From NCBI GenBank assembly GCA_947174225.1, contig CAMWIF010000150.1, positions 1 through 6,715 of the forward strand: a stretch of DNA of 6,715 nt, read 5' to 3'. The number at the start of each line of letters is the position of its first letter. Within the stretch, counting starts at the first letter, position 1. The notes beneath the pieces were generated by a model that was not told the origin of the DNA, made no database searches, and was given only the letters and a program-made list of their open reading frames with translations. Source of the stretch: an uncultured Porphyromonadaceae bacterium (GTDB lineage Bacteria; Bacteroidota; Bacteroidia; Bacteroidales; Muribaculaceae). Below are positions 1-5,254 of this stretch, piece after piece. A program made the translations under genes and the position numbers.

Positions 1-330
1 CGCTACCGTGCGGCGAAAGCCACGACTACGGCAAGCCGACTAATGCTTGAAGATACCGAAGAGAAAGTATCATTACAGGTGAGCCAAGCACAGTTCAGCT
101 TTGATGAGGCTAAAAAGACCTACGCGATGACCGTAACCAATCTATCGAAAGCCGACGAAAACCTGCGTCAAGCCCAACTCGCTTTCAAAGAGGGAATGCT
201 GACCACTAATGACGTCATAGGTGCCCAGACAGCGTGGTTGCAAGCCAACTCTGAAAAAATCGACGCTGAAATCGGCATACGCCTTTGCGAGACTTACCTT
301 TCAAAAGTGCTTGGCAATCTAATTTACTAA
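1..330 (+). CDS. TolC family outer membrane efflux protein, C-terminal fragment (5' end outside window)
   Basis: The reading frame is open from base 1, so this is the last 109 residues of a longer gene; the Met at position 43 is internal and is not a credible start. The visible part is the final periplasmic helical hairpin of an outer-membrane factor. It has a long amphipathic helix rich in Ala, Gln, Glu and Lys, then the family signature: a run like 'N-L-x-x-A-Q-L-A-F-K-E-G', followed by 'T-x-x-D-V-I-x-A-Q-T-A-x-L-Q-A'. This corresponds to the 'Y..G..s..dll.aq..l..a' repeat of TolC/OprM proteins. Such proteins trimerise into an outer-membrane channel with a periplasmic tunnel that docks to an HlyD-type adaptor. 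The adaptor and two permeases follow directly on the same strand, so this is likely the exit duct of the same exporter. Family assignment is good; the substrate is unknown. Confidence 0.88.
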   Translation, partial: RYRAAKATTTASRLMLEDTEEKVSLQVSQAQFSFDEAKKTYAMTVTNLSKADENLRQAQLAFKEGMLTTNDVIGAQTAWLQANSEKIDAEIGIRLCETYLSKVLGNLIY

Positions 331-423
331 TAACTTATCCACCATTAAATTAACCGACTTCCGGCATAATAAGACCACTTTAGTCCATATAAATTTCCAA
401 CAGATAAAAATATTCCTACCGCT

Positions 424-1467
424 ATGGCTACCAACGATATAAAAACCAATTCTCTTTCTCAGACCAATTCAGATGAGGCAGCCGTCACCAAGAAAGACCG
501 TATGCTCATCCTCACTATCATGATTGTACTTATCGTAATCGCCGCCCTCGCTATCTTCGGCTTCCTTGCAATCAAGCAGGGACCTGATACAGTGCAGGGT
601 CAAGCTGATGCCACCGAAATACGCATCTCAGGCAAACTTCCGGGACGTGTGGCAGAAATCTTCGTAGAGGAGGGTGCAAAAGTCAAAGCCGGAGATACGC
701 TTGTGAGAATCAAGTCCACTCTCGTAGATGCACGTTTAGGTCAGGCAGAGGCTATGGAGAACGCCGCGGCTGCTGCCAACAAAAAAGTCGATGCAGGCAC
801 CCGCACTCAGATTGTGCAAGCCGCTTATGAAATTTATCAGCAGGCAAAAGCTGCCTCCGGAATAGCGAAGAAAACCTACGACCGTATGGAGAATCTGTTT
901 GCCAAGGGAGTTGTGAGCGAACAGAAACGCGACGAGGCTAAAGCTGCCTACCAAGCTGCCACAGCGGGCGAATCGGCTGCCAAGAGCCAGTATGAACTTG
1001 CAAAGTCAGGCGCACAGAAGGAGGATAAGGAAGCAGCCCTCGCTATGGTGAATGTGGCTAAAGGAAGTGTGAATGAGGTTAACGCCCTACTCGAAGACCA
1101 GTATCTCGTAGCACCGTATGACGGTGAGATCACCACAATCTATCCCCACGTATCAGAGCTCGTGGCAACAGGCGCACCTATCATGTCGCTCCAGAAAAAT
1201 GACCACTGGGTAGTGTTTAACGTGCGTGAAACACTCCTTAAAGATATCACCTTAGGCTCAAAGTTGAAAGTCAGAATCCCTGCACTCGATAAGGAGGCAG
1301 AGGTGAAGGTTTTCTATATCAAAGACCTCGGTACCTACGCCAACTGGCAAGCCACAAAATCCACCGGCGACTTCGATGCCCGTACATTCCAGATCAAAGC
1401 ACGTCCTGAAAAAAATATTGAGAACCTTCGTCCGGGTATGTCGGTGATTCTTGAGGGACAAAAGTAA
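424..1467 (+). CDS. HlyD family periplasmic adaptor (membrane fusion protein)
   Basis: Complete 347-residue adaptor linking an inner-membrane permease to a TolC-type channel. A charged cytoplasmic N-terminus (1-26) precedes one transmembrane anchor (about 28-50). The first half of the biotinyl-lipoyl domain lies at about 59-98 ('ISGKLPGRVAEIFVEEG', then 'VKAGDTL'). An Ala/Lys/Glu-rich coiled-coil hairpin covers about 100-224. The second lipoyl half follows at about 225-258 ('LVAPYDGEITTI'), then a beta-barrel/membrane-proximal region to the end, including 'DARTFQIKARP' and 'LRPGMSVIL', which are typical of HlyD/EmrA/YbhG-like adaptors. Length is normal for the family. The ATG at 424 places the charged tail directly before the anchor; there is no clear Shine-Dalgarno sequence, as is usual in Bacteroidota. 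The gene lies 93 bp after the TolC-like gene and 21 bp before the first permease. I saw no convincing Bacteroidota -33/-7 promoter in the 93-bp gap, so co-transcription is likely. Substrate cannot be inferred. Confidence 0.93.
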   Translation: MATNDIKTNSLSQTNSDEAAVTKKDRMLILTIMIVLIVIAALAIFGFLAIKQGPDTVQGQADATEIRISGKLPGRVAEIFVEEGAKVKAGDTLVRIKSTLVDARLGQAEAMENAAAAANKKVDAGTRTQIVQAAYEIYQQAKAASGIAKKTYDRMENLFAKGVVSEQKRDEAKAAYQAATAGESAAKSQYELAKSGAQKEDKEAALAMVNVAKGSVNEVNALLEDQYLVAPYDGEITTIYPHVSELVATGAPIMSLQKNDHWVVFNVRETLLKDITLGSKLKVRIPALDKEAEVKVFYIKDLGTYANWQATKSTGDFDARTFQIKARPEKNIENLRPGMSVILEGQK

Positions 1468-1488
1468 TCACCTTCATCCTACTGAGTT

Positions 1489-2643
1489 ATGAAAGCTATT
1501 TTCATAAGAAGCGTACTCCAGATTGTGAGAAGGCCCATCTATTGGTTGGCTTTCTTCATTCTGCCGTTGTTCTGCTTCCTATTTCTTACCAATCTGATGG
1601 AAAACGGACTGCCGATAAAAGTGCCTGCCGCCATGGTCGACAAAGACGGCTCGGCGCTCTCACGTTCCGTCACCCAGCAATTGGGAGGAATGGAGATGGT
1701 AGACTTGGTGGCAAACTGCAACAGCTTCACTGAAGCGCGCCATAAGATGCAGGAAGGTGAGATTTTCGGATACTTCTTTATACCTGAAGATTTCCAGCAG
1801 GATCTCTTCGCAGGGCGTAAGCCGGTGATAACCTTCTACACCAATATGACGTATTTCGTGCCCGGCTCACTGCTTTTCAAGACTTTCAAGACCACCGCCC
1901 TATATACAAAGGCGGGGATTGCCTTAAACGTGATGGAGTCGGTGATAGGAGCTACTGAGGAGGAGGTGACACCATTGATGCTCCCTATAAACATCGATGC
2001 GCGTGCCATACACAATCCGGGAATGAACTATGCCATCTATCTATGTAATTCATTCATCCCCTGTGTGCTCCAGCTGATGATTTTCCTTGTCACCTGTTTC
2101 TCCTTGGGGCAAGAACTAAAATACGGCACCTCCGTGAAGCTACTCCGTATGGCTAACGGCTCAATAATCAAGGCTCTTGCAGCCAAGCTTCTTCCCCAGA
2201 CCATAATATGGCTTGTGGTGGCAATATTTATGGAGTCTTGGCTATTCAAGATAAACGGCTATCCTGTCTATGGATCCTGGTTCTGGCTCACAGTCTCTGA
2301 GGTGATGTATGTGTTCGCGTGCCAAGGACTCGCAGTGTTCTTCTTCGGCATTCTTCCGAGTCTGCGTCTCTCACTCTCAATCTCAGCTCTTTTAGGCATA
2401 CTTTCCTTCTCAATAGCCGCTTTTTCTTATCCTGTGGAGAGCATGTACACCTCAATCGGCATCTTCAGCTGGATTCTCCCGATAAGATACAACTTTCTTA
2501 TCTATATCGACCAGGCACTTGACGGAGTTCATGTCTATTATTCACGAATATGGTTTGTGGCATATATAATCTTTATGCTTCTCCCCTTCACAATACTGTG
2601 GCGCATAAAGAAGGAAATGGCAAAACCGGTGTATGCCCCCTAA
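1489..2643 (+). CDS. ABC-2 type transporter permease (first of a pair)
   Basis: 384-residue inner-membrane protein of the ABC-2 permease superfamily (YhhJ/YbhS/YbhR-like layout). One N-terminal transmembrane helix (about 18-36) is followed by a large extracytoplasmic domain (about 37-180). This domain contains the family-typical 'VDKDGSALSR' (50-59) and 'FFIPEDFQQDL' (96-106). About five further helices follow, near 185-205, 233-253, 266-290, 295-313 and 353-371. A Pro-Ile-Arg segment near 331-333 precedes the last loop. There is no Walker A, signature or Walker B motif, so it is a permease only. It starts 21 bp after the adaptor and ends 12 bp before a second permease of the same layout, so the two probably form a heterodimer. 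No ATPase gene is visible beside them. Drug or toxic-compound export is the usual guess for this family, but nothing here identifies the cargo. Confidence 0.9.
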   Translation: MKAIFIRSVLQIVRRPIYWLAFFILPLFCFLFLTNLMENGLPIKVPAAMVDKDGSALSRSVTQQLGGMEMVDLVANCNSFTEARHKMQEGEIFGYFFIPEDFQQDLFAGRKPVITFYTNMTYFVPGSLLFKTFKTTALYTKAGIALNVMESVIGATEEEVTPLMLPINIDARAIHNPGMNYAIYLCNSFIPCVLQLMIFLVTCFSLGQELKYGTSVKLLRMANGSIIKALAAKLLPQTIIWLVVAIFMESWLFKINGYPVYGSWFWLTVSEVMYVFACQGLAVFFFGILPSLRLSLSISALLGILSFSIAAFSYPVESMYTSIGIFSWILPIRYNFLIYIDQALDGVHVYYSRIWFVAYIIFMLLPFTILWRIKKEMAKPVYAP

Positions 2644-2655
2644 ACAGTCTTATCT

Positions 2656-3879
2656 ATGTGGAAATCTATAAAATCAATAATCAGTCAGTTTCTGGAGGTG
2701 TATTGCCGTGAGTTTAAGCTGGTGATTCACGACCAGGGCTTGCTAATATTCTTTATTCTGCTCCCGTTGGCTTATCCTATAGTCTACTCTCTTATCTACA
2801 ATCCCGAGCAAGTGAGAGATGTGAAGCTGATTGTGGTTGACCACGACCGCAGCAGCATCAGTCGTGAGCTTGTGCGCAATCTCGATGCCACTCAGGAGGC
2901 ATGGGTAATCGGCTATGCGGCAGACCTCCTTGAGGCACGGAGAGCTATGGCAGATAAGAAATGTTTCGGCATACTTGAGATTCCCGAAGGGTTCGGGCGG
3001 AAAATAGGCAGAGGTGAACAGGGAAATGCCGCACTCTTCTGCGAATCGAGTCTTCTGCTCCGCTACCGCTCCTTCCTCGTGGCAAGCACCAACGTATCGC
3101 AGGCAATGGGGGCAGAATTGCTCACCCAGAAAATTAATACCGTGGCACCCCTTGCCACCACCATCACCGACGGTGACCTTATGCCCATCGAGTATATTCC
3201 TATGGGCAATATCGAAAGCGGTTTCGATTCGTTCATTATGCCCGGTGTGCTGATTCTCATCTTGCAGCAAAGCATTATTTTGGCAGCTGGAATGGCAGGT
3301 GGCGCAAAGAGAGAAAAGCCGGAGCTTATGGGCTATAACGGTGTCAACGAGGCTCCCAGCGTAGCAATGACAATGTTCGGGCAGATGCTATGTTATGCCA
3401 CTATTATCTTCTTGCCGGTGATATATCTCACCCACTATGTCCCACTTATGTTCTCCTTCCCGATGGCAGGTGATTTCCTTGAAATCATTGCTTTCCTTCT
3501 TCCTATGTGCATAGCCTCGGTTGCACTCGGATTCTGCTTGCAAGGTATAGTATGGGAGAGGGAATCGGTGTTTGTGATATGGGTGGTCACTTCTGTAATA
3601 TTCCTCTTTCTCTCAGGACTCACCTGGCCCCGCTATGCCATGTCGCCTTTCTGGCATTTTGTCAGTGACTGCGTACCAGCCACCTGGGGTGTAGAGGGAT
3701 TCATAAGAATGAACGCAAACGGAGCGTCACTCTCGCAAGTTCACAATGACTATATTCACCTGTGGATTCTTGCCGGCGTATATCTTGTACTTGCCTACTG
3801 TGTACAACGTTGGGTAGTGCGTCCCTCCCTATTTAAAGGTTATGATGCCTATGCCGAGGCAAAACGTAGAGCAATCTAA
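2656..3879 (+). CDS. ABC-2 type transporter permease (second of a pair)
   Basis: 407-residue paralogue-like partner of the preceding permease. It has an N-terminal helix (about 27-47), then an extracytoplasmic domain with 'VVDHDRSSISR' (60-70) and 'GILEIPEGFGRKI' (105-117), which match the equivalent places in the first permease. Helices follow at about 191-213, 240-262, 273-297, 303-323 and 367-385. The C-terminal half carries 'FLSGLTWP' (318-325), the conserved SG-x-x-W/F-P-type motif of ABC-2 permeases, and 'PATWGVEGFIRMN' (341-353). The cytoplasmic tail ends in a basic patch (KRR). No ATP-binding motifs are present. The start at 2656 follows the previous stop by 12 bp and places the first helix at the expected distance; no Shine-Dalgarno is seen. 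It is the last gene of the plus-strand block and converges on the DUF2752 gene with a 33-bp spacer. Confidence 0.9.
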   Translation: MWKSIKSIISQFLEVYCREFKLVIHDQGLLIFFILLPLAYPIVYSLIYNPEQVRDVKLIVVDHDRSSISRELVRNLDATQEAWVIGYAADLLEARRAMADKKCFGILEIPEGFGRKIGRGEQGNAALFCESSLLLRYRSFLVASTNVSQAMGAELLTQKINTVAPLATTITDGDLMPIEYIPMGNIESGFDSFIMPGVLILILQQSIILAAGMAGGAKREKPELMGYNGVNEAPSVAMTMFGQMLCYATIIFLPVIYLTHYVPLMFSFPMAGDFLEIIAFLLPMCIASVALGFCLQGIVWERESVFVIWVVTSVIFLFLSGLTWPRYAMSPFWHFVSDCVPATWGVEGFIRMNANGASLSQVHNDYIHLWILAGVYLVLAYCVQRWVVRPSLFKGYDAYAEAKRRAI

Positions 3880-3912
3880 ATATCCTGAATCTTATTGTCT
3901 GAAAGTGTAAAA

Positions 3913-4305
3913 TTAAATTCCTAAGATATTTCTCACCACAAGCCATAGTATAAGTAAGGTTATAAGTGTGGCTATGGCAAGAGGTGAAAACACCTTCTGA
4001 TAGAGACGCGGTCGCTTCGTGCGCTGCGTCTCTGTCCATATCATAAACACAATGAAAGGGAGAAGCACAAGCCCGAAAGCGTTTGCGGCAAAGGCTCCCG
4101 CTATGTCGCCGTGCAGGAGGGCGTGAATCATCCGCTGGCTTCCGCAGCCCATACATTGAAATCCCGTGAGCCGGTGAAACAGACACTGGGGCATAAAACG
4201 GCTCTCCATAGGGTCGAAGAGATAGTAGAACACCGCTCCCCCTAAAAGAATCAGTATAAGAGAAACCACGAGCAAAGCCCGTGGTTTTATCTGATTATTC
4301 AGCAT
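3913..4305 (-). CDS. DUF2752 family small membrane protein
   Basis: 130-residue protein recognised as DUF2752 by a cysteine-containing block at residues 39-67. This reads Pro-x-Cys-x-Phe then 'TGFQCMGCGSQRMIHALLHGD' in substance: Cys41, Cys51, Cys54, Gly55, Arg58 and the Leu-Leu-His-Gly-Asp end. The usual CPGCG core is CMGCG here. Hydrophobic segments lie at about 9-28, 70-90 and 107-127, so the Cys block sits on a loop between the first and second helices. The family's function is unknown to me; the paired cysteines could bind metal or form disulfides, which is inference. The ATG at 4305 is 19 bp after the stop of the CD225 fusion gene, suggesting the third position in a minus-strand operon. 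A stem-loop covers codons 7-14 and might influence translation. An AT-rich 5' leader without a clear Shine-Dalgarno fits Bacteroidota. Confidence 0.9.
   Translation of the reverse strand: MLNNQIKPRALLVVSLILILLGGAVFYYLFDPMESRFMPQCLFHRLTGFQCMGCGSQRMIHALLHGDIAGAFAANAFGLVLLPFIVFMIWTETQRTKRPRLYQKVFSPLAIATLITLLILWLVVRNILGI
4263..4287 (-). other. Stem-loop within the first codons of the DUF2752 gene
   Basis: Plus-strand AAACCACGAGC (4263-4273) and GCCCGTGGTTT (4277-4287) are complementary across a 3-nt AAA loop. In the minus-strand transcript this is an 11-bp stem with ten Watson-Crick pairs and one G-U wobble; in a plus-strand transcript the same position is an A-C mismatch. The better fold is therefore in the sense mRNA. 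It covers codons 7-14, about 18 nt after the start codon, where structure can affect ribosome entry. On the plus strand it is followed only by a short TTTTAT, so it is a weak candidate for stopping read-through from the convergent operon. Function unproven. Confidence 0.4.
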
Positions 4306-4324
4306 AATGTTTCACAATTTTTCA

Positions 4325-5221
4325 TTATGAACCGCTCACCATCATTATCGGCACATACAAGGTAGCAGAAAGCACACCGAGCACAAATGACACAATGATC
4401 CATATCTCTGCCCTGCGTGAGGCTCTCTTAGCTCCTTCAATGTCGCCTGTATAATATTTGGTGCTGACCTGCGAAGAGAAGATTATAGCCACCACGCCCG
4501 GCACCAGACAACACAATACAGTCATAATAACCGACCATACAAGATAAGTAGGAGGCATAGGCTCGTTGTTGACAGGGCGATTGCCGTAGCCCTGACCCTG
4601 ATATTGCGGACTACCCCCCAAAGGTTGCTGACTATATTGTGGATTCTGCGCAAACGAAGGAGCGGAAGGAATAGGGGGCACCTGCTGAGGCTGTCCCGGA
4701 ATAGGGGGAGGTGTGGCTCCAGAAGCGGCAACTCTCGCAGCGGCTTCCTCAGCTCTCTTGGAGTCGAAATCTATCTGGAGAGTCTCAGCCCATTCCTCAT
4801 CTACGGTCTTGGGAATCGGGGGCATATCCGCTTTTCTTTCCTGATCCACATGCTTATCGATAGCAGCCAAAGCTGCTACCACCTCACGCGGAGCTTGTTC
4901 AGCAGATGTAAGCGATACAAGTCGCTCCGGATACTCCTCCTTCACCCATTCGGCAAGCACGCCGTCATAGTCCTCGAAAGCATATAGCTCTATATCTCGC
5001 GAAGTGAGCATTGACCTAACTTCTGCAAGCTCATCAGGAGTGCTTTCAGGTGTGACACCTATCACCTCCACGTCAAACTGACTGAACCGCTCCTTTAGGG
5101 CATCAGCATCGCCGTCGGTGACTACCGCATCAATCCGGATGCGATTGCCCTCGTTAAACAAAGTTATGAGGCGCTCTGTGCTCTCGGCATCCCCTGAAGT
5201 GAATACTGCTATTTTTCTCAT
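4325..5221 (-). CDS. Fusion protein: degenerate PurN-like (formyltransferase fold) domain + Pro/Gln-rich linker + C-terminal CD225/dispanin domain
   Basis: 298 residues in three parts. Residues 1-122 resemble the N-terminal half of glycinamide ribonucleotide formyltransferase. 'MRKIAVFTSGDAEST' matches the opening beta-strand and phosphate loop (usually SGxGSN). 'VVTDGDADAL' matches the 'V.SN..ADAL.RA' stretch, and 'YPERLVSLTS' sits where PurN has 'Y..R..NIHPSLLP'. The catalytic Asn and His are replaced (Ser103, Thr105), and the second half of the enzyme, including the catalytic Asp, is absent, so enzymatic activity is unlikely. Residues 123-222 form a probably disordered linker with three PPIP motifs and two PQY motifs. 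Residues 223-298 are a CD225 domain: 'PPTYLVWS', a membrane helix with Cys237-Cys238, the intracellular loop 'YYTGDIEGAKRASRRA' with GxxxG (259-263), and a second helix. The CD225 call is strong; the PurN resemblance comes from by-eye alignment and is moderate. It lies 33 bp after the ABC exporter gene and 19 bp before DUF2752. Cellular role is unknown. Confidence 0.85.
   Translation of the reverse strand: MRKIAVFTSGDAESTERLITLFNEGNRIRIDAVVTDGDADALKERFSQFDVEVIGVTPESTPDELAEVRSMLTSRDIELYAFEDYDGVLAEWVKEEYPERLVSLTSAEQAPREVVAALAAIDKHVDQERKADMPPIPKTVDEEWAETLQIDFDSKRAEEAAARVAASGATPPPIPGQPQQVPPIPSAPSFAQNPQYSQQPLGGSPQYQGQGYGNRPVNNEPMPPTYLVWSVIMTVLCCLVPGVVAIIFSSQVSTKYYTGDIEGAKRASRRAEIWIIVSFVLGVLSATLYVPIMMVSGS
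4668..4822 (-). repeat. Three dispersed 11-bp copies encoding PPIP motifs in the CD225 fusion gene
   Basis: On the plus strand GGAATAGGGGG occurs at 4668-4678 and 4698-4708, exactly 30 bp apart. A one-mismatch copy, GGAATCGGGGG, lies at 4812-4822. On the coding strand each encodes Pro-Pro-Ile-Pro, at protein residues 134-137, 172-175 and 182-185. They lie in the low-complexity linker between the PurN-like and CD225 domains. Near-identical codon use suggests local duplication or selection for the peptide motif; the peptide could form a polyproline-II stretch that binds a partner protein, which is inference. Confidence 0.75.
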
Positions 5222-5254
5222 TTCCCTAAAAATTAAAACTATTCAAACTACTGT

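Noticed and set aside
43..330. ATG at 43 as the start of a complete 95-residue gene
   Set aside because: The frame is open to base 1 and the protein is plainly the end of a TolC-family protein, so the start is outside the window.
390..397. TAAATTTC, a 7-of-8 match to the Bacteroidota -7 element TAnnTTTG, before the HlyD gene
   Set aside because: No TTTG/TTG-type -33 element at the right distance upstream; AT-rich spacers give such matches by chance.
2743..3270. 175-codon open frame on the minus strand inside the second permease gene
   Set aside because: It lies wholly antisense to a well-supported permease, has no recognisable domain, and shows a shadow-like composition.
3833..4186. 117-codon minus-strand frame overlapping the DUF2752 gene and the convergent junction
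   Set aside because: It shares the strand with the DUF2752 gene in another frame, has no family features, and would overlap both a real gene and the end of the permease gene.
4861..4878. Perfect 7-bp inverted repeat TAGCAGC/GCTGCTA with a 4-nt loop inside the CD225 fusion gene
   Set aside because: It arises from repeated Ala/Val-type codons in an alanine-rich helix and has no terminator or leader context.
5222..5254. Possible internal promoter or Shine-Dalgarno (AGGG) between the exporter and the CD225 fusion gene
   Set aside because: The TAGTTTG string is one base short of the consensus spacing and lacks a -33 partner; AGGG is only about 3 nt from the ATG, too close for a normal Shine-Dalgarno.
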